Assembly (NCBI GenBank): GCA_030141605.1
Contig: JAQGDQ010000048.1
Location: 434,001 to 498,000 of the forward strand
From: Tubiluchus corallicola
Taxonomy: Eukaryota; Priapulida; Priapulimorpha; Priapulimorphida; Tubiluchidae
Direction of reading: 5' to 3'
DNA: 64,000 nucleotides
Position numbers and translations under genes: made by a program. How positions within the stretch are numbered: the stretch's first letter is position 1; each line of letters begins with the position of its first letter. Under the pieces are notes generated by a model. The model did no database searches. It was not told the DNA's origin and worked only from the letters and a program-made list of their open reading frames with translations. Below, piece after piece: positions 1 through 12,100 of the stretch.

Positions 1-3000
1 GTAGTAATCTGCCAAAGTGAAAGACGAGCCGTCGTAGGAAAAAAACAAGAAAAAGGGCAAACTATTTCAGTGACACCTGATTCTAGTAGATGCTAATTGC
101 GTAAAAATGTTTCAGAAGACAGCGCAGGGCAAATACTAGTAGCAACTGGTAATATTTGGTAAATGAATCTATGATTTCCGTTGACAGCCACATTGATTGA
201 AAGCATTTTTAGCTGAAACTAGATCAAAATGGTTGCATGAGTCTTAATCACTTCTCAACAAATTTCATAATTTTAGCAACTCAGTTTTCTCATAAATTAA
301 AAAAATAATTTTTCTGAGATGTTTTTGACCAGTAATAGCAGTATCTATCAAACCTACGTAACTTATTACAACGAAGTGTATTGAAAGCAAATGTCGACAT
401 GCAAGTTGTATGTGATATTCTTCAAAATATTTAAATTAGGTTATTAATTATTTAAGATACCAAATGGCGCACGTGCTTATTTGGTTGTTAGAGGAAGATA
501 CACAAGGTACAAAATACAGAAATTCTGACGTAAGTTGGTTTTAGTTTGCAGACATTTCGAGAACGTTTTACTGGAAACCGTATTTGCATGCAGTTTTCAT
601 GTGTATGTTAGCATTTACAATTTGTGCTGCTTGAGTGTAAAAAACGACTCTTGTAATATTCGACATTTTTTCTAACTAAATTAAATCTTAAAGCTGCTAA
701 GCTGTTTTGCTGACATTTGGCTCTTGCGGTAATTTTTAAAACTATGAACAACCTTTAAAGATTTGAGGACATGAAAAATTAGTAAATATACAATCTCGTC
801 ATTTTAAACTTGCAAATTTTTCAATTTGCAGTTGTCATTTTGAATTCCAAAGTAGCTTCCAAAACTGTATTTCAGATATTTTAAAAATATATTTTTTTCC
901 TTAGATTAACCTTATATGAACAATTACATATTTTTCAGCCTGTAAGCTTGTAGTTCATTGCCCCAATATGCAATAGTGATATTGAGTTTTTCATTGGGAA
1001 AAAAAGCTGAAGAATGTTCTGTGTTGGAAAAATTTGATTTTAGTGGGATTTACACCTAGAAACAGGCATCAGACAACATATGCAATAAGCATTAAGCAAC
1101 TTTGTCGCCTGAAAAATGGGGGCAGGATGTAAGTGAATTTACTCCATACTGTAAGCCATGTTGTAGTTGATAATTTGGTTCTTAGATGTGAGGTTTGCGC
1201 TAAAACCATGAATTACATAGAGGGGTAAAACTGGGAAGTTTTCATGCAGGAGCCTAAAGAACATGTATTAAATTGGTCATGTAGGCTCGTAAACGCTCAT
1301 TAAGAACTTTCGTGTGTTTTTAAGACAGAGAAGAATACTGAGCAAAGTTGCCGACACGCCATGATTACTAAACTGTCTCAGGACATGCTGTGCCTTGCTT
1401 TACTAAATAGTTATTGGTGATGATGGTGGCTAAATTGCTCATTATTTAATTAAGGCAACTAGAGGCACCTTGCATACATAGTTAATCGCCGTTGTTCTGT
1501 AGTAGTCATCGTTTCATGATTAGGATTATGATGATATCATCGTGACTTTATTAATTATGAATTACTTGTTTGCGCATTTATCTTCAAAAGTTATACCACA
1601 TCGTGTGTAGTTATGACAATTAATTAATCACAATGCTTAAATTATGTTAATTGTACGAGGCTCTAAAATTTGGTATCAGACCGTTCCAGGTAGAGTGAAA
1701 GCATCGGGACTGTCATGGACTGGACTCAAGTCTTCTCTTCATGTTCCTAGCATGTGCCGTTTATTTGGTAACCAGACTATTTAGGTCTTATTAGGATCAA
1801 TGGTTTGTTCAATAAGATGTAATGATTTTTGAGAAGTACGTTTTAGCGATTATGATATCATTCCGAGCATGCTGGCAGACGGTTAGTAGTAAACTCGTAG
1901 TTCAATGACAGCTCACTGATTCGCAAGATTGTGATTGCCATAAACTTAATATGTAATTTACAGTAAAGAAAATTTCTTTCAACACAGTTTTAATAATAAT
2001 TTAAAAATAGTTGAGGCTTAGATGCATTGGAATGCCTCTGCTAAAATTTATTGAATCAATATTACGGTGGGTAAACCTCATATCAAGCCTACAAACACCC
2101 TTCCTTCGTGCTGTCTTCTCTCAACCACATGGGCAGTCAGAGTATGGGATATTTTTTCTAAGCTTATGTCTTTACGGGCAAAACGGTCTAAAATACACGG
2201 GCAACTGATTCCCTAACAAACTGGCGTTGTTATTGCTGCGGGAGGATGATGATGTAATGAGATCCAAGTGATGCTGCGGATGCTGTGCAGTGATTTTGAG
2301 TGACGCTTGAGGAGACTGTACAGCTCTTCGGTTTTTAGAAGTTGTACAGTTCAGGTCACGCGTAGGTCCCGGTGCTTTTGGAAGCCGATGGTGTAGTTAA
2401 ATTGAGGGGAAGGATAAAACCGATGTACACAAGGGAAGTAAAGGTTTAATTACATTTTTAAATGAGTCCATAACATTTTCCCGTAGCCTTAATTTGTGTA
2501 TCTATATCATTTTGACACTAATTGCCAAGCGTAAAAGTATTTGTTCCTAATAATAGACCAAGCTCTTGTCACTTTTACTCGATTTCTAAATAACGACGTT
2601 TATTACGGTGCAGTCAAGTCTTTCAGTCAGACATTGAGCTGTGAAATTTATGTTTAAGATGCTATTAATTTTTTATAATCTATTTTTGTCCCTATCTTGG
2701 CAAACTTGCTTATTAATTAAGGTCTACATTCTTTATTGAAATACAACCAATACATATCTAATTTCGCAGATTAAATGAATTCAAAATTTGTCAAAATTTC
2801 ATGTGCAAGTTAAAATTCAATTTTGGCTTATATTTTAGAGTATCCAACAGAGCTCAAACTTTTTTCATTGTACGCAGGCTGTTCATAAAATTTCCGTCCT
2901 CGAGAAACACATCAAAAGTTCCAATTTATTTATGTCGTGTTCATTTACCCGGTTTTCTGCTGGATAAACGAAATGCAATAAGCGGCGATGTGCTGGAATG

Positions 3001-4173
3001 GCAAACACACTGTCCTGTCAAAAGGGAGACTTACGCTTAGAAATTAGGAATTTTCGTATTTAATTGTTACAAATTTTTTACGGTCGCATTACTTTGAGCA
3101 CGCTTTGCATGTTTTACTTTGCAGTGATCCTTGATTGGTTAGTTCACCTCTTTATATAAATTAATGTCTTAAACACATGCCATATTCAAGGTTTTTATTT
3201 ACCGTTGACGCCATATAACTGGTCGATAGTGTATAAAAATTATGTGTTCAACCGTAAAGATGGAAAGCGGGAAAGCCTTTAATCTTGGCATGAGAAACGA
3301 CGACGAATGTAAATAACGCCCGTTGATTATTTGCTAATATAATTAATAAACAAACATGGCTTTCGCCGGTGAAAGAGTTAAGTTGGATGTTTACCAAGCC
3401 ACAACTGTTCTGGAGTATGTCTTAAGCATCTTTTGACTTTCGGCTGTCTTGCAGCGCTCACACAGAAGTTCTCACACTAACAGCGGCTAAAGTTTCTCTT
3501 TTTGTCGTATTTGCTTGCTTATGTGTTGGCTTGCCCTATGCTCCTTGCCTTGCATAATTTGCCCAAATTACTCTTATTTGTTTGCTGAACACTCCATGCA
3601 GCGGTACCTACAGGAAGTGCAGACTATAATTGCTGTCAGAAGTTGTGGTGGTGCGCAAAGAAAAATGATTATAATTTTTACCCTGAGCTGTACTAGTTTT
3701 TCCTCGGAAATGTTTTTACAAGAGAAGCTGTCAAACAATATCAGTCGTGAATTTCATGTGAATTAATTAGCACAGATTATTTTAATTTGTTGTGTCAAGA
3801 ATAATCTTTCCGTAAAGATTTCGGGAAAATTAACGAAACACGTAAATTAATACTGTAATAGACTTGTGTGATACCGTAGCAAAGTACAGAGTTGCCCAAA
3901 ACTTTCCCTGAACAAGTAAAAGCTAGAATCAGTCATCTTACCGTTGTCTCTTTCTACTTACTGGACAAGAAACTAGAAATCTTAAGAAAACAAATGTGCA
4001 AGATAGTTTTAGACATCTTGAGACCAATTTTGATGTCACTAAATGATTATTTTGGTCTTTAAATTGAAATTATGAATACGTGTAATTGATTATACTATGT
4101 ACATGATGACAGTCTTTTATGAAATGCTACTAGGCTTCTGGAATTGGCAACAATAAATTAATTAATGCCGCCA

Positions 4174-4196
4174 ATAATTAATTAATTAATTAATTA
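4174..4196. repeat. (AATT)n microsatellite
   Basis: Five to six AATT/TTAA units in a row. Confidence 0.9.
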
Positions 4197-4747
4197 GTAG
4201 CCAGAAGGCTATTGGTATTATTAATTCGTATGATTGTTCGACTATATACATACTGATTTGAAAGCTACTCGAGCATCATGCTTTCCATTAACTCCTCTTG
4301 ATTTCAGTTTGCTTAGACTAGCCTAATTTCTTGTTTTCAAACTCTTCACAAACCCATCGGCAGCAGCGTTCACCTCTTTACTCAGATTTACGTAGAAGCC
4401 GGTTTCAAGTGTGGAGCCATTCATGGGCGCACAGAGTTATTTTTTGCATAGTATCGTAGTTTTTCTATAGTTCTGCTGGTTTTTCGAAGCATCGTTTGTG
4501 TTATTTTTCAGGTTAGTGTGTGCGTTCACTAACAAAAGCCACCCCAAATTTTGTTACATCGCTTACCACTGTATCATTTTGCGATAGAGCAATGATTTGA
4601 ACCCACAAAGGAGTGATCCGATACTGCCTTCTTCCAGTCAGCTGGGAATTTCAGCTGGTGAAAAGACAGGAATGTGAGATCAAGCCACGTGCATGCTGCC
4701 AACGCGGCCAATATTTGAGAGACATACAAACGTTTTGCTGTGATAAA

Positions 4748-4965
4748 AGAATGAATGAATGAGAGTGTGAACGACGAACGAACGAATGAATGGATGGATG
4801 GACGAATGGAAAACTAAAGACGGACACACCAATGAAAAAAGTGACGAAAGAAAGAAAGAAAAGAAAAATAAACAAGCGATTGACTGACTGACCGACCGGC
4901 CGACTGAATGTATACATGTACGCATAAATAAATGAGTAAGTTGTGAATGAATGAATGAATGAATG
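4748..4965. repeat. Degenerate tetranucleotide tract (GAAT/GAAC/GATG/GAAA/GACT)
   Basis: About 220 nt made mostly of four-base words (GAATGAATGAAT, GAACGAACGAAT, GGATGGATGG, GAAAGAAAGAAA, GACTGACTGACC). The period of four changes word along the tract, as in an old microsatellite with successive expansions. Long antisense frames here are artefacts of the repeat. Confidence 0.85.
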
Positions 4966-5987
4966 ACGTAGACGTGACACAGTCTAGAAGCGTTGTGAAT
5001 TCATACAGCTAACAGTGTTTAATTTTATTATGATGAGGGTACTGGCTAATGAGTGTTGTGAATGATAGAGCTGCTTTTTACTCATAGTTTTGCTGGTTGA
5101 TGCTGTACTGCTGCTGTTAAGTGAATCTTGACAGCGTGACATCCACTATGTGGGCTGTAATAGTTATCGCAAACTGCCAGCAAGTTTCGAAAAGCCAACC
5201 ATTGCTAGGACTGGGGCGAGTAAGCTTACGTGAATGGTTTACTTAATTCAGTTTTGAAAAAAAACAGCTTGAAATTGAAGCTGAAAAACTGCCCTTTCTT
5301 TATCGTGCGAACGTTACGCATTTTTTTCAGTTTAGAAAGACTTGAAGTTTGTAACTTTATAGTTTCTAATCAGTTGGATTTGGCTGCCAAATACCATGGT
5401 TAGCTTGCGTAATTTGTGTATATTTGTCATAGAAACCCTTGCTGTTTATGTTTGCTCCAGCTATGAGATACATTACCAGTATTTTTGTTTGACATTTTGC
5501 CCTCGGGATGAGAGCGTCTATTACTGACATCTCAAGGAAATGAAGCCGTAATACTATCACTGTCTGAACCACGCGAGGAGTACCATGAAGCCACTGAACT
5601 TGCTCAAACTTGATAAAAAATCCCATTATCTGTGTAAACACGCCAAATAAATAAAAACTAATTAAAACCTGACAAACTTAATTGTCTCTTTTCGCTTTAC
5701 ATGCTTCCAAAATTTTTTACTGTGGAAGATTTTTAGTTATCTTCTATATAGTGCAAAACAGAAAAAGTCGTTCGATTGGCGACTTATTAGTAATAGTTAT
5801 TATAAGTTGTTGTTGCTGACTTGCTGATGAGCCTATTTTGTTGTATATGATATGGTTTTTTACTTGATATTCGACATGCCATCTATTGTTGGGTAAATAA
5901 ATGTAAACATGATTTTACTTGATTAATTTTTAAGCGTATGATTTTGAATGATCTTGAGCATCGGAATTTAAATCGTATATTTTCCAG

Positions 5988-6104
5988 GTGTACCAAGATT
6001 TGGGTATAGACGTGTTAGATGCAGTCTTTCAGGGCTACAATGCCTGCATCTTTGCTTATGGCTCTACTGGTACAGGAAAAACGTTCACCATGATAGGAAC
6101 ACAG
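5988..6104 (+). CDS. Kinesin exon A: P-loop
   Basis: Codes for 39 residues in phase 0 at both ends, preceded by a TTTCCAG acceptor and followed by a GTATGA donor. It contains the segment [19 protein letters not shown], the nucleotide-binding P-loop GxxxxGKT of the kinesin motor. The usual kinesin P-loop is GQTGSGKS or GQTGAGKS; here Gln is Ser. The exon must be preceded by one or more upstream exons for the first motor strands, which I could not find in 1-5987. It is followed by an intron of 499 nt whose 6270-6430 part is GTG/GTT-rich low-complexity sequence. Confidence 0.92.
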
Positions 6105-9100
6105 GTATGAAACAGTACTGATTTTCTTTATAACCTATATTATGTGTATTCAAGAAATTAGTATTTTGTAACATGGCATTAAGTGTTCGTCAGTTATGAG
6201 AATTTAAAGGACCTAGGTGGCACATTTGCTGTACTCGTTTGTCGGCTATGTGTGGTTTTATTTTGTAGTGCATGTTGGTAGCGAGGTTGGCATTGTTGCT
6301 GGTGGTGCTGTTGGTACTGTGGTGGAAGGGGGAAGGGCTGATGTCGTTGGTGGTCTTTATAATCTCATGCGTAGTGGCTGCAGCGTTGGTAGTGCTGATG
6401 GTGGAATAAAGGTGGTGGAATTGTGGTAGTTGAGAGTGTGGCGAGTACTATGCTGTTTTAGAGCACATGACAGTAGCGGGAAAATGACAAAATGTTATTT
6501 GATTTCATGCATATTTGTTTTCTTTATGAGTTTGGCATATAAATGAAGAGCAAAATGTCAGTTTTTTCATTTATTTTTATTGGCGATTTTTTTGTTTTTC
6601 TAGGAAGAGCCTGGTTTAACGCCACGTATTTGTGAGGTATGTTAACTGCATTGTATGTTTGTAAACTACATTGAGTAGATTGAACAGCTAGGTAATGTAC
6701 ATCCATTAAGTAACTATCACCAGAATGCATAAGCTCTGAGTTCGAATCGCGGTAGAGGAAAATGTTTTCTATTTTTCTAATTTGCTCAACTCTTTCACGA
6801 AGTCTCATACGATGTCTTCAAACTGTACAGAATGTGATTTTCATTTAATACTCTGATGCATGATGACTTTGGTAATAAATTATCTGAAAGATTGAAATTT
6901 CTCTGTGAAACAAAATTTTACAGACTTTATTGCTGTTTTAATTATTCTAATTTATGTAGCCCACAAAAAGTTAACATTTTACATTATACTACAGTTTGTG
7001 AAAATCTGTTTTTTGGAGTGTTTCAAAAAAGAGGGATTTCAAAAAAAACGTTTTTATTCTTGCATTTAAACAAAACACGGTGATGAGAATAACATTTAAA
7101 GGACTTTGTTAAAATTATGTAAGTAGAGGAAGATTATACAGAGGCATAAGTGTTGGATCGTCATGAGAAGAGTTGAAATTTGTTAATGCTAAGTGGATGA
7201 GCCTGTATCTATTTCTAAGTGTACTTTAACGCATGTATGATATATACCTTTCATGGTGATTAGAAACATCTGTGTAGACGGACATTTTTTCTCTTAACAC
7301 TTTTTTCATTTCTCTTCTGATTGCTCGGCTTTCTAATCTGACAGCTCTACCAAGCCTGTCTTATGAAGCCAGTAAGTGTTGCACTCATACAGCTGGGCTG
7401 GTTTCTGTTTCTTACAAAATCTTTAGTTGTTGCATAATACCCACCGGGATTCCATCAAACATCTACAGAAGCATGTGGTGTGGTTCAACATTGTGTTAGT
7501 GCATTCTTAACCATGTAAAAACAAACAGGCTATTTACTGCAATAATAGCTTGCATTTGAGAATTATCATTCAGCTGCCTAATGACTAGTTTCTCCAACTC
7601 TTCAGTTTTTTTTGGCAATTTTTTGAAGAGCAATATGATTTATCTTTGCCAATCAACTATGTAGGTGGCGCCTTGAAAAATTAAGTAATTATCCAGAAAA
7701 TGAATGTAGCACACTGGGTATTACTAGTTCTGCTGAATTCTCATTCTTATAGCATAGTCAATTATTCATTCAGTCAGGCAGCCATTTCATCAGTCAATCA
7801 GTTAATACCGCAGCCATTTTTCAGTCAATCAACTAGTCAATCTAGCAGTCAGTTAATCTACAAACCAATGTATCAGTCAGTCAGCTGGTCACTCTATTGC
7901 TAAACTTCATATTGAAGCCTATTTTACATGGAACTATGACAATACTTGGAACATTTGAATGATACATATAACTTACAGGAACTTACTATTTCTACTAGTA
8001 TAGCTTTCTTGGTAGCTCATGTGCATCTCAGCTTGATCCATGGCCATTTAATTGTAGTGTCAGTTCCGGTAGCTAATAAATAAAATTAAAACTTTTATTA
8101 ATTCTAAATTGTTAATTGACCATTCACTGCAAGCAAGTAAGTTGTTGATGTAATTTGTTTGTTCTCCAAACTTCAGTGGTGAAGTTCAGAATTTGTTTAA
8201 TTTTGAAGAAGAAAAAACTCAAAGATTTGAGTACGGTTTTTGTTGAAAGCACTACATTAATTTCAGTCTGTTATCTCATTATGGCTTCAGCAAAAATTTC
8301 GGCTGTTTTACGATCTGAACCATGGTAATTTAAAGTGTAAAATTACGCAGAGATAGTCAGCAACACGAGTATAAATAAACCGAGTGGTTCCTCAAGCGGT
8401 GCAGAGGTGAATTATTACTGTGCGCGCGAGAATGGCAAATAAACGTTAACTATGCCCCGTTTCCTTTCTTCAAAGACACAAGGCTTGTTTATGTGTGAGC
8501 ATCTGGCATGCAGTCATAAATTTCTCTGGTCTTTGGTGCACGATGACTCATACTATACTATACTATAGCTGCCCGAGGCTAACAAGTAATTAGTTGCCTG
8601 GTAGAGATTTTTTACTGCTCAGTGAAGGGGAACGGGGAAGCCTGGCCCAGCGTGATATGCCAGATTCTGAATTATGATTGCAATTTGTACTGGTCGTTTG
8701 AAAATCTATATCTGTTATACCATACTGATTAAATTCGTGTTATATTTTTAAGTACTCAATCCGTCTGTAAACCAGCCTATTACGCTCTTAACTTATGCCA
8801 ACAGACTTTGCTTTGCCTGATTGCCGTCTTATAAGTATGTTTTGCGGTTGTAATCATGTATTGTGCTGAGATAACTGTTTTCGTTGTGCACGTTGTTTAC
8901 TTTCCACTTGTTTCTCAGTAGCTTTATGATCTGAGGACAAAACAAAAGCAAGTTTTAAATTTTACAATTGCATTTACTGTAGTAAACTAACACCCAAAGG
9001 CATATTATTTGCTCTGCATAATATATCGTGCTGGTAATTTTGTTTTATATCTATTAAAAAATATGTATGAATGTTAGTGTATTTGTCGTATATAAATTTA

Positions 9101-12100
9101 TAATAACATGTTCACTAAAGATAAGCTCATTTGTATTTAAGGAATGTTCATTAAAAATAAACTGATTGTATATCGTTAAATGTTTGTTTTGTATTTAAGG
9201 GACTGTTCTCCAGAATGGACGAAAGCTCTGAGGAAATGGTCACTTACAGAACTGATGTGAGGTGAGGTGTTTCAAGCTTAGCCCCTTCAATTTGATTGTT
9301 ATTTGCTCAATTGCTGAGTACTAATTAAAAAATATCGCGTAATAGTATGTGAGTTATGGTTGACGTGCTTATAGATGTGCTGGGATTTATGAAACTTTTT
9401 TTATTAGTCGCAGATTCACAGTTATATGCTTCGCCTCTGACACCTTATTAATTATACTAGAGTTCTATGGCTATGCTGTTTTTAGTCTTGGTTTCATAGT
9501 TTTTCAAAAAAAATTTACCGTGTTTTGTCTAGTTTTATGGAAATCTATAATGAGCGTGTTCGTGATCTGCTTTCTTCGCAAGATGCACGAAAAAACAGTT
9601 ACTCACTCAAAGTCAGGGAACATCCAAAACAGGGTCCATATGTTCAAGGTACGTACATATACGGGGCAATTGTCAGAATGGTGGCACCTGATGTTAATTT
9701 TCCTTATTACGTGGATTTATACCGGGTCATAAATTTCTATAAAAAAGTTTATTGTGTATTTTTCTACTGATTTTCAAGGTCATTTTAAGATCATTTGTAG
9801 TTATTCCAAAAATTATGCACTGAAAACTGATAGTCCAGCAGTTTCTGTCAGTGTCGTTCTGAAATTCTTCAAGTAAAACCCCGATTTATAAACAATCTTA
9901 TAATCAATAAAGCATGAACTGTCTACTTAATGTTTTTCTATACTGTTTGCCTCTTAGAGATGGTAATAAGCCTGAAAGATACATGTTAGAGCAGTGATGA
10001 CAATGCATGGAAGAGCCACATAAATTCTGAAAGACAAAGACGATGGGTGTTCCTTAATGTGCACTCTGCAGCAAAACAGCTTTGAAACAGACCTGAAAAA
10101 TTATGATATTTTATTTCTTAAACGATGTGGCTGTCTTTTCTCATTGATGTTATTAACAAAGTTTAATGACATTATCACTTAAGAAATATAAAGGCAATTT
10201 GAATCAATTAGAAGGTTCACTCATCTGATTCTAAATTCAACAATCATTATGAATTTCATGCCTCATTTATTAAATGATCCATAATTTTCAACGGAACATT
10301 TAAAAATTGGTATCAGAATGAATTAAATAATTAAAAAATAATTTAATGTTCATTGGGCATTACTGATGTTGTTTTGACGCCTTCATTACGTGATGTTGTT
10401 TTTGAATTCTATTAATATTTTACAGATCTTTCCAGACACTTGGTTGCAGACTATGTTTCCTTGCAGCGATTAATTGAAAAGGGAACCATTAATCGGTGAT
10501 TTTTTTTGTAAAAGTTATAGAAATGCAAAAATAAGTATTTTAGCTTTCTAGAGATATAACAAATAAAAATTTTGATGCTACTTTTAACCACTGCTTTGCA
10601 TCTGTGCAGAAATATGCTATACTAAAAAGAAATGAATATCATAAAATTAGAATTTTGATAATATAGGGTATCCTTATAGAGGTAAATATGTTTGTATTTT
10701 GTCAATGTATAAATTATGTGTTTCAGATACAATTGTCAAGCAAGCAGTTAACAATTATATGTGAGAATGTCACTGTCACAACCTCTGATTTTTTTTCTGG
10801 TTTACTTACAGAAATTGATGCAATACAGTTTCAGCTGCTGAATAGGTGTTTGAATATTATTACTACTACGAAAACTGTTTTGTAAATTTTCTAATATCTT
10901 GGATATTTTTGTAGGACAACTGCCGCAACGCATTTCCATAATACGAGTAGTCGAAGCCATGCTATCTTCACCATTCATTTTACTCAAGCTCGATTAGATG
11001 CTGATTTACCAAGTGAGACAACGAGTAAAATCTACCTGGTTGACCTAGCGGGCAGGTGAGTGAATAACTCGTAGATAAATATGATTTAGAAAAGTTAAAG
11101 ATTGCATACTATTTTTCTATTTAAATAATTTGTGTTCTTGGTGCCTAGCATTTATTTACATGAAATTTATGGAACTCGGACATGACACAAAATTCAATCA
11201 GTATTGTCATTGACTGCGCTAATAATTCGTGTGAAACTGTTATTAGCAATCGCTCTATCACTTATTTTTTCGTCTACAAAATTTTTGAGACCTTGACAAC
11301 TGAAGACCCACTTCCATGACCATCAATCATCATAGATGGCGTCGGTGTTTATAACGCCAGCAGAAGAATCCTGCAGGTAAAAATGCCGAAAGATAACTGC
11401 TCCCCGGAGGTTTCGGCTGACATGAACAGGCTATCTACTAGATTTCTCTTCCTTACCCGAGGGACGTTGCTTCTGTCTTGCCCCATAATGCTTTAATTCA
11501 TTATGATAAATAACTAATGAAATTTCTGATGAATTATGCACAATGCTCCAGTGGTTTCATTGAATCAGGAGCAAGCATGTTTTGATCGTATCAGATTACT
11601 GAGTTAATTGTTGTTTAGGAAGTATTTATTGGAGGGCGTCATCTGCTGATTAGGCAATTTTCACCTGTATTATGTGTACCCCATGCGATAATTAGAATAA
11701 TTGTTTCATTTCACTATGACAAATTAAACTTGGTGATGAAGATGGCTTTCCTTAAATAAATGTGAAAGTTTGATGCAAACTTTGGTTCCTCCTCAATACT
11801 TTTATTTTTCAGTTTGATGAAAATGAGTAGATTTAGGCCAGGGAGATAAATTTCGTTTTAGGTCAAATTGATTATTTAATTCTTCTAAATACTTGAAAAT
11901 TACCATGTTATGTTTGAAAAAATGCGACCTATTTACATCTATAAAACTGTGCTTACTCTAGCATAACTTTTTTATCCCTTTAAATGCATGACACTGTGTT
12001 TCTTTATGCATTGAAAGCTTTATTAAAAGCCGTAATGTAATTTATTGTAACTTTCCATTAAATATCCGTGAGCGTTGCTTTTACTAGCGGGTCATTTATG

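Larger units (their letters stand above)
1..5987. other. Region without a recognised gene
   Basis: AT-rich sequence with only short, unconvincing frames on both strands. It may be intron of the kinesin gene (if its first exons are upstream) or include unrecognised 5' exons and promoter. I searched by eye for the kinesin start (V-A-V-R-V-R-P) and the F-x-Y/F-D strand and did not find them. Simple repeats at 4174-4196 and 4748-4965. Confidence 0.7.
6637..9199 (+). other. Intron (2.56 kb) with candidate microexon and short-repeat tract
   Basis: No gene recognised. It contains a candidate 27-nt in-frame microexon (7345-7371, listed separately) and a degenerate CAGT/TCAA-rich tract at about 7755-7890. 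At 6740-6752 a T-arm-like GTTCGAATC is present without the rest of a tRNA. Confidence 0.7.

Noticed and set aside
460-522. ATG-led frame (MAHVLIWLLEED...) ending at a GTAAGT donor, a possible first exon
   Set aside because: The peptide does not resemble the kinesin N-terminus and no join to the P-loop exon can be supported.
4651-4980. Minus-strand frames rich in His, Ser and Phe
   Set aside because: They are translations of a degenerate tetranucleotide repeat, not genes.
6217-6429. Plus-strand frame rich in Gly and Val
   Set aside because: Product of GTG/GTT-rich low-complexity sequence within an intron.
6700-6770. GTTCGAATCGCGG resembling a tRNA T-arm or B box
   Set aside because: No matching acceptor stem, anticodon arm or A box at the right distance.
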